From the NCBI GenBank assembly GCA_007695125.1, contig REEJ01000207.1, positions 1 through 36,117 on the forward strand: a stretch of 36,117 nucleotides of DNA. Direction: 5' to 3'. The DNA is from Trueperaceae bacterium. GTDB taxonomy: Bacteria; Deinococcota; Deinococci; Deinococcales; Trueperaceae. The notes beneath the pieces were generated by a model. The model was given only the letters and a program-made list of their open reading frames with translations. It was not told the DNA's origin and did not search any database. Below, in pieces: positions 1 through 12,272 of this stretch (positions are counted from its first letter, which is position 1; each line of letters opens with the position of its first letter). Made by a program: the position numbers and the translations under genes.

Positions 1-348
1 ATCGTCATCGCCATCACCAACAACGGCATGCTCGGCATGGTGCGGCAGTGGCAGGAGATGTTCCACGCCCAGCGCTACTCCGAGGTCTTCCTCGCGGATT
101 CGAACCCCGACTTCGCCAAGCTCGCCGAGGCCTACGGCATCGAGGGCCACAACGTGTTCGACCGCGAGACGGCCGCGCGCATCATCCCCGAGGCGCTCGC
201 GAAGAAGAAGCCGGTACTCCTGAACTTCGTGGTGTACGAGTCCGAGAAGGTCTTCCCGATGATCCCGGCCGGCGCCGGCGTGGACGAGATGATCATCGGC
301 GACCAGGAACCAGACGAGCCCGAGGGCAAGAAGGCGGTGACGCGATGA
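1..348 (+). CDS. ilvB: Acetolactate synthase large subunit, 3' end only
   Basis: This is the last 115 codons of the catalytic (ThDP-binding) subunit of acetolactate synthase, which condenses two pyruvates, or pyruvate and 2-oxobutyrate, in valine/leucine and isoleucine synthesis. The fragment is open from base 1 and begins in the C-terminal ThDP domain: NNGMLGMVRQWQE is the family's conserved loop after the NDN-type cofactor motif, followed by the usual F-x-KLAEAYGI region. Its TGA (346-348) overlaps the ATG of ilvN in an ATGA arrangement, so the two subunits are probably translationally coupled. The 5' part, including the GDGS-type ThDP motif, lies outside the window. The identification is secure because the regulatory subunit follows immediately. 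Confidence 0.95.
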   Translation: MVIAITNNGMLGMVRQWQEMFHAQRYSEVFLADSNPDFAKLAEAYGIEGHNVFDRETAARIIPEALAKKKPVLLNFVVYESEKVFPMIPAGAGVDEMIIGDQEPDEPEGKKAVTR

Positions 349-902
349 GCGCCACACAAGCCGCACAAGTCTTGGACGTCGCCCGGAATCACGTGCTGTC
401 GGTGACCGTGCGCGACCGTCCGGGTGTGCTCGTGCGCATCGCGGCCCTGTTCGCGCGGCGTGGCTTCAACATCGAGTCGCTCTCCGTCGCCCAGTCCGAG
501 ACCCCGGGTATGAGCCGCACCACCTTCGTGGTCTTCGGGGAGGACGCGGCCATCGAGCAGCTCCAGAAGCAGCTCCAGAAGCTGATCGACGTCGTCAAGG
601 TCATCGACCACTCCGAGGGCCCGTACGTCGAGCGCGAGTTGATGCTGATCAAGGTGGCCGTGCGCACGCCCGAGGACCGCGTCGAGCTGCGCCAGATCGC
701 CCAGGACTTCCGCGCCCGCATCATCGACGTCGACCGCCACGCGCTCGTCTTCGAGGTCACCGGCGACGACGGCAAGACGAACGCGTTCATCGAGCAGATG
801 CGCAGCTTCGGCATCCTCGAACTCATCCGCACCGGCCGCGTCGCGCTCCCGCGCAGCGCCGGTCAGCGCGCCTCCAGCGACACCGCCACCCGCGCCGCCT
901 GA
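345..902 (+). CDS. ilvN: Acetolactate synthase small (regulatory) subunit
   Basis: A 185-residue protein with an N-terminal ACT domain (about residues 15-90, with HVLSVTVRDRPGVLVRIAAL and the FNIESLSV motif typical of IlvN/IlvH), followed by the family's C-terminal ALS_ss_C domain (ELMLIKV onward). It binds the catalytic subunit, stimulates it, and usually confers feedback inhibition by valine; the inhibition is family knowledge and cannot be read here. The chosen ATG overlaps the ilvB stop (ATGA). A longer reading of the same frame runs back into ilvB and has no support. Length is normal for the long IlvH-type subunit apart from a short Ala/Arg/Ser-rich tail. ilvC follows after 33 bp. Confidence 0.95.
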   Translation: MSATQAAQVLDVARNHVLSVTVRDRPGVLVRIAALFARRGFNIESLSVAQSETPGMSRTTFVVFGEDAAIEQLQKQLQKLIDVVKVIDHSEGPYVERELMLIKVAVRTPEDRVELRQIAQDFRARIIDVDRHALVFEVTGDDGKTNAFIEQMRSFGILELIRTGRVALPRSAGQRASSDTATRAA

Positions 903-935
903 GCGGCCACACCCACTGAGGAGCGACACCAACGC

Positions 936-1940
936 ATGCCCACCACCATCTACTACGACGACGACGCCAACCTCCAGCACCTGCAGGGCCAGACCATCGC
1001 CGTGATCGGCTACGGATCGCAGGGCCACGCCCACGCGCTCAACGCCATGGAGTCGGGACTCGACGTGGTCGTCGGCCTGCGCCGCGGCTCCAGCTCCTGG
1101 GCCGAGGCCGAGGCCGCCGGCCTGCGCGTGCTCGAGGTGCCCGAGGCCGCCAAGGCCGGCGACCTGGTCATGGTCTTGCTGCCCGACGAAGTCCAGGGCA
1201 CCGTGTACCGGGAGCAGATCGCGCCGAACCTCGAGGCCGGCAACGCGCTGCTCTTCGCGCACGGCTTCAACGTCCACTTCCATCAGGTCCAACCGTCCGA
1301 CGACGTCGACGTGTTCATGGTCGCGCCCAAGGGCCCGGGGCACCTGGTGCGCCGCACCTACACCGAAGGCGGCGGCGTCCCCTGCCTCCTGGCCGTGCAC
1401 GTCGATGCCACCGGCACGGCCATGCAGCGCGGCCTGGCCTACGCCAAGGCGATCGGTGGCACCCGTGGCGGCGTGCTGCTCACGACCTTCAAGGAAGAGA
1501 CCGAGACCGACCTGTTCGGCGAGCAATCGGTCCTGTGCGGTGGCGTCACCGCGCTGATGCAGGCGGGCTTCGAGACCCTGGTCGAGGCCGGCTACCAGCC
1601 CGAGATCGCGTACTTCGAGTGCGTGCACGAGATGAAGCTGATCGTCGACCTCATCTACGAGGGCGGCTTCGAGCGCATGCGCTACTCGGTCTCGAACACG
1701 GCCGAGTACGGCGACTACGTGACGGGGCCGAAGATGGTCACCGACGAGACGCGCGCAGCGATGCGCGAGGTGCTGCGCGACATCCAGACCGGCACCTTCG
1801 CGCGCGAGTTCCTGCTCGAGAACCAGGCCGGCCAACCGCGTCTGAAGTCGCAGCGCCGTGCGACGGGGGAGACGCAGCTGGCCGAGGTCGGGGCGCGACT
1901 ACGGACGATGATGCCGTTCATCGCCCAGAAGAAGGGCTGA
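936..1940 (+). CDS. ilvC: Ketol-acid reductoisomerase, class I
   Basis: 334 residues, the standard length of short (class I) KARI. The enzyme isomerises and reduces 2-acetolactate or 2-aceto-2-hydroxybutyrate with NAD(P)H and Mg2+, the second common step of valine, leucine and isoleucine synthesis. The N-terminal Rossmann domain has GYGSQGHA at residues 25-32. The catalytic His is about residue 109 (AHGFNVHF). The metal ligands D192 and E196 lie in [10 protein letters not shown], and the all-helical C-terminal domain has the [13 protein letters not shown] signature. The ATG is preceded by GAGGAG about 11 nt upstream. It is the third gene of the ilvBNC-leuA-cimA run. Cofactor preference cannot be decided safely from the beta2-alphaB loop by eye. 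Confidence 0.97.
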   Translation: MPTTIYYDDDANLQHLQGQTIAVIGYGSQGHAHALNAMESGLDVVVGLRRGSSSWAEAEAAGLRVLEVPEAAKAGDLVMVLLPDEVQGTVYREQIAPNLEAGNALLFAHGFNVHFHQVQPSDDVDVFMVAPKGPGHLVRRTYTEGGGVPCLLAVHVDATGTAMQRGLAYAKAIGGTRGGVLLTTFKEETETDLFGEQSVLCGGVTALMQAGFETLVEAGYQPEIAYFECVHEMKLIVDLIYEGGFERMRYSVSNTAEYGDYVTGPKMVTDETRAAMREVLRDIQTGTFAREFLLENQAGQPRLKSQRRATGETQLAEVGARLRTMMPFIAQKKG

Positions 1941-1993
1941 GCGCACGGCGCGCAGCGGCCCCCGCCACGCCCCACCCGGCAACGCGCCGGTCG

Positions 1994-2010
1994 GCTCGGC
2001 TTCGCCGAGC
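1994..2010 (+). other. Hairpin between ilvC and leuA
   Basis: GCTCGGC-TTC-GCCGAGC forms a perfect 7-bp stem with a 3-nt loop, followed by TTCTCCC and then the leuA ribosome-binding site. The downstream run is too short in T for a convincing intrinsic terminator. It may attenuate, protect or process the operon transcript, or have no role. It sits in the largest gap of the operon (89 bp). Confidence 0.4.
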
Positions 2011-2029
2011 TTCTCCCATGGAGGACCCC

Positions 2030-3568
2030 ATGGCGCACGTCCGCATCTTCGACACCACCCTCCGCGACGGTGAGCAGACGCCCGGCGTCGCGCTCAACAC
2101 CGCGCAGAAGATCGAGATCGCCAAGCAGCTCGCGCGGCTGAACGTCGACATCATCGAGGCCGGTTTCCCGATCACCAGCCAGGGCGACTTCGACGCGGTA
2201 CAGCGCATCGCCCGCGAGGTGCGGGGTCCGGTGATCTGCGCGTTGGCGCGGACGGCCGCGGCCGACATCGAGCGCGCCGCCCAGGCGCTCGAGCCGGCCG
2301 CCGCGGGGCGCATCCACGTGTTCACGTCGGGTTCGAAGATCCACCTCGAGCACATGCTCCGCAAGAGCGAAGACCAGGTGATCGAGGCCTCGCTGGAGAG
2401 CGTGCGCTTGGCGCGCCGCTACGTCGACGACGTCGAGTTCTCGGCGCAGGACTGCACCCGCAGCGAGCTCGACTTCCTGGTGCGCCTCTACGGCGCGGCG
2501 ATCGAGGCGGGCGCCACCACGCTCAACATCCCCGACACGGTGGGCTACGGCATGCCCGACGAGTACGCCGCGCTCATCCGCACGCTCCGCGAGCGCATCC
2601 CCGGGGCCGAGGGCGTGCACTTCAGCACCCACTGCCACGACGACCTCGGACTGGCCGTCGCGAACTCGCTGGCGGCGGTCGGGGCGGGGGCCACGCAGGT
2701 CGAGTGCACCATCAACGGCATCGGCGAACGCGCCGGCAACGCCTCGCTCGAAGAGGTGGTGATGGCGCTCGAGACCCGCAAGGACGTGTGGGGCCACCAC
2801 ACCCAGATCGCCACGCGCGAGCTCTACCGCACGTCGCGCATGGTGAGCATGATGACCGGCACGCCGGTGCCGCCGAACAAGGCGGTCGTCGGCGACAACG
2901 CGTTCGCGCACGAGTCCGGCATCCACCAAGACGGCGTCATCAAGCACCTCGAGACCTACGAGATCATGTCGGCCGAGACGGTCGGCCGCGACGCGGGCGT
3001 GCTCGTGATGGGCAAGCACTCGGGCAGGCGCGCCTTCCGCCGCACGCTCGAGGACCTGGGCTACGGCGAGCTCGAGGACGACAAGGTCAACACGCTCTTC
3101 AAGGCGTTCAAGGACCTCACCGACCGCAAGCAGAGCGTCACCAGCGAGGACATCCGCGCCCTCGTCGAGGTCGAGACCGCGCGTGTGCCGCAGACCTACG
3201 TGCTCGAGTCCGTGCAGTTCCAGTCCGGCACCAACATGACGCCGGTCGCGACCGTGCGGTTGACGACCGACACCGGCAGCTACGAGGAGGCGGCCACCGG
3301 CGACGGTCCCGTCGACGCGGTGTATCACGCGCTCGAGCGCATCGCACAGGTGCCGATCGCGCTGGAGGCCTACGAGATCCGCTCGGTGGGCAGTGGCAAG
3401 GACGCCCTGGGCGAGGTGACGGTGCGCGTCTCCAGCGAGGGGCGCTCGGTCCACGGCCGCGGCCTCTCGACCGACGTGGTCGAGGCCTCGGCGCTGGCCT
3501 ACGTCGACGTGTTGAACAAGCTCGCTGCCGGCGTCGCCCGCCAGACGCCCCCCGTCGCCACGCCGTGA
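2030..3568 (+). CDS. leuA: 2-isopropylmalate synthase
   Basis: 512 residues. It condenses 2-oxoisovalerate with acetyl-CoA, the committed step of leucine synthesis. The DRE-TIM metallolyase signature [13 protein letters not shown] is at residues 7-19. The expected metal and catalytic residues are D13, H201, H203 and N237, each one position off the Escherichia coli numbering (D14, H202, H204, N238). The C-terminal third (from about residue 385) is the LeuA regulatory dimerisation domain, with [12 protein letters not shown] and [12 protein letters not shown]. Two in-frame ATGs exist at 2018 and 2030. The second is preferred because GGAGG lies 5 nt before it, while the first has no ribosome-binding site. 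Its stop overlaps the cimA start. Confidence 0.96.
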   Translation: MAHVRIFDTTLRDGEQTPGVALNTAQKIEIAKQLARLNVDIIEAGFPITSQGDFDAVQRIAREVRGPVICALARTAAADIERAAQALEPAAAGRIHVFTSGSKIHLEHMLRKSEDQVIEASLESVRLARRYVDDVEFSAQDCTRSELDFLVRLYGAAIEAGATTLNIPDTVGYGMPDEYAALIRTLRERIPGAEGVHFSTHCHDDLGLAVANSLAAVGAGATQVECTINGIGERAGNASLEEVVMALETRKDVWGHHTQIATRELYRTSRMVSMMTGTPVPPNKAVVGDNAFAHESGIHQDGVIKHLETYEIMSAETVGRDAGVLVMGKHSGRRAFRRTLEDLGYGELEDDKVNTLFKAFKDLTDRKQSVTSEDIRALVEVETARVPQTYVLESVQFQSGTNMTPVATVRLTTDTGSYEEAATGDGPVDAVYHALERIAQVPIALEAYEIRSVGSGKDALGEVTVRVSSEGRSVHGRGLSTDVVEASALAYVDVLNKLAAGVARQTPPVATP

Positions 3569-5238
3569 CGATCGCCCTCCCGTCGACGCGCGACGCGCTG
3601 CGAGGCCGCCGTGTGGAGGTCTACGACACGACCCTGCGCGATGGCACGCAGGGCATCGGCGTCAGCTTCACCAGCGACGACAAGATCGCCGTGGCGCTGC
3701 GGCTCGACGCCTTCAAGGTCGACCTCATCGAGGGTGGCTGGCCGGGCTCGAACCCGCGCGACGTCGCCTTCTTCGAGCGCATGCTCGACGTCGAGTTGTC
3801 GCACGCGTGCCTGGCCGCCTTCGGCAGCACGCGACGCAAGGACGCGCTGGTCGAGCATGATGCCAACCTGGCGGCGCTCCTGGCGGCACGCACCCCGGTC
3901 GTCACGCTCTTCGGCAAGTCCTGGACGCTGCACGTGCGCGAGGCGCTCGGCGCGAGCCTGGACGAGAACGTGGCGATGATCGCCTCGTCGGTGGCCTTCA
4001 TGCGCGACCAGGGCCGCCGCGTGGTCTACGACGCCGAGCACTTCTACGACGGCTTCGCCGACGACCCGGACTACGCGCTCGCGACGCTGATCGCCGCCGC
4101 CGAGGCCGGCGCCGAGCGCCTGGTGCTGTGCGACACCAACGGCGGCCGGCTGCCGGAGGAGATCGCGGCGGCCACCAGCCGTGCGCGTGAGCACCTCGCG
4201 GCCGCGGGGGCACGGGTGCCGCTGGGCGTCCATCCGCACAACGACGCCGGGTTGGCCATCGCCAACGCTCTGGCGGCGCTGCGCGAGGGCGCGACGCACG
4301 TGCAGGGGACGATCGGCGGCTACGGCGAACGCTGCGGCAACCTCGACCTGCTCGGCCTGCTGCCGACCCTGGTCCTCAAGCTCGGCGCCGACCAGCCGCA
4401 ACCGCTCACCGAGGCGACGGCGCTCGGTCGCTTCGTCGACGAGCGCGCCAACCTCGCCTCCAACCCGCGCGCGCCCTACGTCGGCGAGGGGGCGTTCGCC
4501 CACAAGGGCGGCATCCACGTGTCGGCCGTCAACCGCCGTCCCGAGACCTACGAGCACGTTCCACCGGAGTCGGTCGGCAACACGCGCCGCGTGCTGCTGT
4601 CCGACCTGTCGGGTCGCGCCAACCTGGTCGCCAAGGCCGACGAGCTCGGCGACGGCGCCCTCGCCGACGAGGCCGCGACGCTGGTCGGTCGCCTGAAGGA
4701 GCTCGAGCACCTCGGTTACGCGTTCGAGGGTGCCGAGGCGTCGTTCCATCTGGTGGCGCGCAAGGTCCGCGGCGATCACCGCCCGTACTTCACCTTGCAC
4801 GGCTACACCGTGATGATCGACAAGCGCGACGGCGACGGCGGGCCGCGCTGCGAGGCCAACGTTCGGGTGCAGGTGGGCGACGTCTTCGAGCACACGGCGG
4901 CCGACGGGGACGGCCCCGTCAACGCGCTCGACCGGGCCCTGCGCAAGGCGCTCGAGGGCTTCTACCCGAGCCTGCGCTCGCTCACGCTCACGGACTACAA
5001 GGTCCGGGTGCTGGCCGGGCCCGACACGGGGACCGCCAGCGTGGTGCGGGTGCACGTCGAGACCAGCGACGGCGAGCGCACCTGGGGGACCGTCGGTGCC
5101 CACACCAACATCATCGACGCGTCGTACCAGGCGCTGCTCGATGCGATCGACTCGAAGCTGCACGCCGACGGGGTGGTGCCGGGCGGTCCGGTCGCCTTCG
5201 GTGCGGAGGCTGCGGCCGAGGCGCCCCTTCGAAGCTGA
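3565..5238 (+). CDS. cimA: (R)-citramalate synthase, CimA type
   Basis: 557 residues and a second DRE-TIM metallolyase. The family (LeuA-related, long citramalate synthase type) condenses pyruvate with acetyl-CoA to citramalate, which LeuCD and LeuB then turn into 2-oxobutyrate for isoleucine. [13 protein letters not shown] (residues 20-32) has T28 where LeuA has Glu, as in the citramalate synthase branch. The metal ligands are D26, H223 and H225, with N259 in GERCGN. An LeuA-type regulatory domain with [12 protein letters not shown] lies near the C-terminus. The GTG start overlaps the leuA TGA (GTGA), implying coupled translation. Homocitrate synthase is a less likely alternative. Substrate choice is inferred from family and from the ilv/leu context. 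Confidence 0.88.
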   Translation: MTIALPSTRDALRGRRVEVYDTTLRDGTQGIGVSFTSDDKIAVALRLDAFKVDLIEGGWPGSNPRDVAFFERMLDVELSHACLAAFGSTRRKDALVEHDANLAALLAARTPVVTLFGKSWTLHVREALGASLDENVAMIASSVAFMRDQGRRVVYDAEHFYDGFADDPDYALATLIAAAEAGAERLVLCDTNGGRLPEEIAAATSRAREHLAAAGARVPLGVHPHNDAGLAIANALAALREGATHVQGTIGGYGERCGNLDLLGLLPTLVLKLGADQPQPLTEATALGRFVDERANLASNPRAPYVGEGAFAHKGGIHVSAVNRRPETYEHVPPESVGNTRRVLLSDLSGRANLVAKADELGDGALADEAATLVGRLKELEHLGYAFEGAEASFHLVARKVRGDHRPYFTLHGYTVMIDKRDGDGGPRCEANVRVQVGDVFEHTAADGDGPVNALDRALRKALEGFYPSLRSLTLTDYKVRVLAGPDTGTASVVRVHVETSDGERTWGTVGAHTNIIDASYQALLDAIDSKLHADGVVPGGPVAFGAEAAAEAPLRS

Positions 5239-5302
5239 GGCGAAGCGGTCCATCGGCCGACGTTTCGGGCGTGCCAGAGGGTGCTTTCGTGTGGCGCGCC
5301 GT

Positions 5303-5332
5303 TTGACCGTCGGCGCGCCGCGCTGCTATCGT
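5303..5332 (+). promoter_or_regulatory. Candidate promoter of gltB
   Basis: TTGACC (5303-5308) and TATCGT (5327-5332) are separated by 18 bp, about 127 bp before the gltB start. The -35 matches five of six consensus bases and the -10 fits TAnnnT. The -35 lies between two copies of GGCGCGCC (5293-5300 and 5312-5319), which could form an 8-bp stem around it or serve as an operator. This is a sequence match only. Confidence 0.45.
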
Positions 5333-5340
5333 GCCGCCAC

Positions 5341-5395
5341 GGCCGCCTGCCGCCCTCCCGGCGGCCGCCCGTGCCACAGACGGCCTTCGAAGGCC
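5341..5395 (+). promoter_or_regulatory. Structured leader of gltB: two hairpins
   Basis: Within the untranslated leader, GGCCGCC (5341-5347) pairs with GGCGGCC (5360-5366). A 14-bp perfect palindrome, GGCCTTCGAAGGCC, lies at 5382-5395. They could be RNA hairpins or a DNA operator. I do not recognise a glutamine riboswitch or another known leader class. The rest of the 221-bp gap (5239-5459) holds the candidate promoter and, at 5448-5456, the purine-rich GGAAGGGAG ribosome-binding site. Confidence 0.35.
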
Positions 5396-5459
5396 CGACC
5401 GCACGCCCCCCCGGGGCCGCGGTCGCGGGCGTCGACGATCCGTCTCCGGAAGGGAGCGC

Positions 5460-10049
<4,590 letters not shown>

Positions 10050-10052
10050 GCG

Positions 10053-11909
10053 TCAGTGCAAGCAGTGCACGACGCCGTCGAGGGCCGCGACCACGAGCGC
10101 GTCTCCGATCGGCAACGGCCCCGCCTGGATCGGGGCGTGGCTCACCTGATGTCGGCCGGCGGGACGCCCGCTGGTGGCGTCGAAGGCGAGCACGGCGCCG
10201 CCTTCGGTCGCCACGTACACCACGCCCGCCGCGACGACCGGCGGCGCCGTCACGGGCGCCGTCAGGTCCGCGTTCCAGGCGTCGTCACCGCTCTTCAGCG
10301 TGAGCGCGTGCAGCCGCTCGCCCCACGAGGCCACGTAGACGTGCCCACCGGCCGCCGCCGGCGGCGCCCACACCTCGCCCTCGAGGTCGTAGCTCCAGCG
10401 GACGTCGTGCGTCGCGATGTCGAACGCGTGGAGCTCGCCGCTGCGCGCCGTGAGCAGCAAGACGCCGTCGACGGCCACGGGTGGCGCGACGCTCGGCCCC
10501 ACCTCGACCTTGAAGCGCCGGACGCCGCGCTGTAGGTCGACCGCATGGAGCCAGCCGTCGTCGTCGAACACGAAGGCGTGGCCGCGGTGCAGGCACGCGG
10601 CCGTCGCCAGGGCGCGCCCCGCGTCGAAGCGCCAGCGCGGCCGGGCCTGTTCGTCCCAGCGCTCCACGCGGCCATCGCGGCACGTCACCACGAGGTCGCT
10701 GCCGAGCCGGGCGATCCCCACCGCATCGACGTCGTCGCGCGTCCAGACGGGGCGTCCCTGGGGCCATGCGAGCGCCGTCACGACACCGTCTCGCGTCGCG
10801 ACGACCAAGCGCTCGTGCGCGAAGAGCGGCGCCGTGACGACCTCGTCGCTGAGCGCGAAGCGGGCGGTGACGCTGCCGTCGGAGGGATGCAGGATGGCGA
10901 GCTGGTCGCTGCGCTGACCGACGGCGATCCAACCAGCCGCGGCGCCGAGGCCGGCCGGCCACTGGGGTCCCTCGTCCAGCTGACGCTGCCAGCGCAGCTG
11001 CAACGGCCGCGTCGTCGCGGGCCCCCCGGGGTAGGTGCCGCGCAGGCCGGGCCCGGCTCGCGGGGACTCGGGTGCGCGCACGTGGTGCGCGCTCCGCAAC
11101 GCGCGCAGGCGGGCGGCGACCGCCGCGGCCGAGGCGGGCCGATCCTCGGGCCGCTTGGCGAGGAGCCCGTCGACGAGCTCGCCGAGCGCGATCGGCACCA
11201 GCGGGGCGAGTTCCGTGACCGGCGTGGGGTTGCCGTAGACGTGCTGGTACAGGACGGCTTGGTCGTTGTCGGCGTCGAACGGCGCGCGCCCGGTGAGCGT
11301 GCGGTAGAGGACGGCGCCGAAGGCGTAGAGGTCGACCGCCGAGCCGATCGGTGCGCCGCCCGTGGCCTGTTCGGGCGCCATGTACTGCGGCGTGCCGAGC
11401 GTGAACCCGGTGCGGGTGAGCTCGCGCGACGACTCGGTCAGCCGCACCAGCCCGAAGTCCATCACCTTGGGATGGCCGCCGCGCGTCAACAGGATGTTGC
11501 GCGGCGTGAGGTCGCGGTGGACCATGCCGAGGCGGTGCACGTAATCGAGCGCGTCCGCCACGGTGATCGCGGCGGCGAGGAGCGCCTCGACGGCCTCCGT
11601 GTCGCCGTCGTACGGTCCGAGGTCGGTGATCGGACCGCCCTCGACGAGCTCCATCGCGAAGTAGACGTGTTCGCCCTGACCGAGGTCGTAGATGGCCACG
11701 ATGCCGGGATGGTTGAAGCGCGCCAGCGCGCGGATCTCACGGCGGAAGCGCTCGGCGTCGGTCTCGGTCAGGTGCGGTCTGAGGACCTTGAGCGCGACGG
11801 TGCGCTCCAGGCGCCGGTCGTGGGCCCGGAACACGTGCGCCATGCCGCCCTGGCCGAGTGGGCCCAGAACGTCGTAGCGGTCGTCGATGACCTCGCCGGG
11901 TTGGAACAT
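10053..11909 (-). CDS. Ser/Thr protein kinase with C-terminal PQQ-like beta-propeller
   Basis: 618 residues. Residues about 12-275 are a Hanks-type kinase: glycine loop GQGGMAHVF, Lys41 (VALK), HRD at 131-133, DFG at 151-153, an activation loop with TRTGFTLGTP, and APE in YMAPEQ. The catalytic loop reads HRDLTPRN, so Thr replaces the usual Lys. After a Pro/Gly linker, residues about 315-618 are a string of beta-propeller repeats (APPVAVDGVLLLT, PPAAAGGHVYVAS and similar units), as in PQQ/quinoprotein-like sensor domains. I see no membrane segment between the halves, so the propeller is probably cytosolic. It follows the small RHH-like gene by 7 bp and probably shares its promoter. No good ribosome-binding site precedes the ATG. 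The ligand and substrate are unknown. Confidence 0.92.
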   Translation of the reverse strand: MFQPGEVIDDRYDVLGPLGQGGMAHVFRAHDRRLERTVALKVLRPHLTETDAERFRREIRALARFNHPGIVAIYDLGQGEHVYFAMELVEGGPITDLGPYDGDTEAVEALLAAAITVADALDYVHRLGMVHRDLTPRNILLTRGGHPKVMDFGLVRLTESSRELTRTGFTLGTPQYMAPEQATGGAPIGSAVDLYAFGAVLYRTLTGRAPFDADNDQAVLYQHVYGNPTPVTELAPLVPIALGELVDGLLAKRPEDRPASAAAVAARLRALRSAHHVRAPESPRAGPGLRGTYPGGPATTRPLQLRWQRQLDEGPQWPAGLGAAAGWIAVGQRSDQLAILHPSDGSVTARFALSDEVVTAPLFAHERLVVATRDGVVTALAWPQGRPVWTRDDVDAVGIARLGSDLVVTCRDGRVERWDEQARPRWRFDAGRALATAACLHRGHAFVFDDDGWLHAVDLQRGVRRFKVEVGPSVAPPVAVDGVLLLTARSGELHAFDIATHDVRWSYDLEGEVWAPPAAAGGHVYVASWGERLHALTLKSGDDAWNADLTAPVTAPPVVAAGVVYVATEGGAVLAFDATSGRPAGRHQVSHAPIQAGPLPIGDALVVAALDGVVHCLH

Positions 11910-11916
11910 GGGGGCG

Positions 11917-12126
11917 TCAGCCGTCGTCGAGCGACTTCAGCAGCTCCGGGTCGACCTGCCCTGACTCCACGGCGCGGTTGAGCATGGCGATGCCGAGGCG
12001 CACGACTTCCGACTTCGAGATCAGGCGCTCGGGGTTCGACAGCTGGTAGGCGGTCTTCGTGATGAGCGAATCCTGCTCCTCGCTGATCACCACCTGCAGA
12101 CGCTTGCTCTTGTCGCGCTTCGGCAC
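11917..12126 (-). CDS. Small ribbon-helix-helix-like protein
   Basis: 69 residues starting at GTG 12126, chosen because AGGAGG lies 7 nt upstream; longer readings back to 12195 lack such a site. The N-terminus is basic (PKRDKSKR), followed by a short beta-strand (LQVVISEEQ) and two helices, with SKSEVVRLGI resembling the second helix of ribbon-helix-helix proteins. That suggests a dimeric DNA-binding protein, but similarity by eye is weak and it could be an antitoxin-like or structural protein without DNA binding. It is the first gene before the kinase and diverges from murA, so it is well placed to control both. No toxin gene is adjacent. Confidence 0.6.
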   Translation of the reverse strand: MPKRDKSKRLQVVISEEQDSLITKTAYQLSNPERLISKSEVVRLGIAMLNRAVESGQVDPELLKSLDDG

Positions 12127-12150
12127 GATGGGCCCTCCTGGTGAGGCATC

Positions 12151-12156
12151 ATCGTA
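12151..12156 (-). promoter_or_regulatory. Possible -10 box for the RHH/kinase genes
   Basis: On the minus strand TACGAT fits TAnnnT and lies 24 bp before the GTG start. No convincing -35 is seen 16-18 bp upstream of it (TCACGC at best). Tentative. Confidence 0.25.
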
Positions 12157-12188
12157 GCATGTGCGTGTCGAGCGCGTGACGCTTCGTG

Positions 12189-12217
12189 TTGACACACATC
12201 ACGATGCTTCTTACACT
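12189..12217 (+). promoter_or_regulatory. Strong sigma-70-type promoter of murA
   Basis: TTGACA (12189-12194), a 17-bp spacer, then TACACT (12212-12217). The -35 is a perfect consensus and the spacing is ideal, making this the best promoter match in the window. It predicts a start near 12224 and a leader of about 50 nt before the murA ATG. Confidence 0.8.
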
Positions 12218-12236
12218 AGACATGCGCATCATGTGT
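12194..12236. promoter_or_regulatory. Imperfect inverted repeat over the murA promoter
   Basis: ACACAT plus GATGC (12194-12207, interrupted by CAC) mirrors GCATCATGTGT (12226-12236). The arms flank the -10 box, so a dimeric protein bound here would block the murA promoter. The neighbouring RHH-like protein is the obvious candidate binder. This is inference from layout only. Confidence 0.35.
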
Positions 12237-12272
12237 AAATGCCACATGGTAGGCGCGAGGGGGGCGTACCGG

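Noticed and set aside
132-1835. 567-codon open frame on the minus strand under ilvB-ilvN-ilvC
   Set aside because: Shadow of three conserved genes in very GC-rich DNA. The product is Arg/Val/Gly/Asp-rich with no recognisable domain.
5341-5459. Glutamine riboswitch before gltB
   Set aside because: The hairpins do not match the glnA-type junction I know, so they are reported only as inverted repeats.
11917-12126. Toxin-antitoxin pair with the RHH-like protein as antitoxin
   Set aside because: The partner gene is a 618-residue kinase, not a small toxin, and no other small gene is adjacent.
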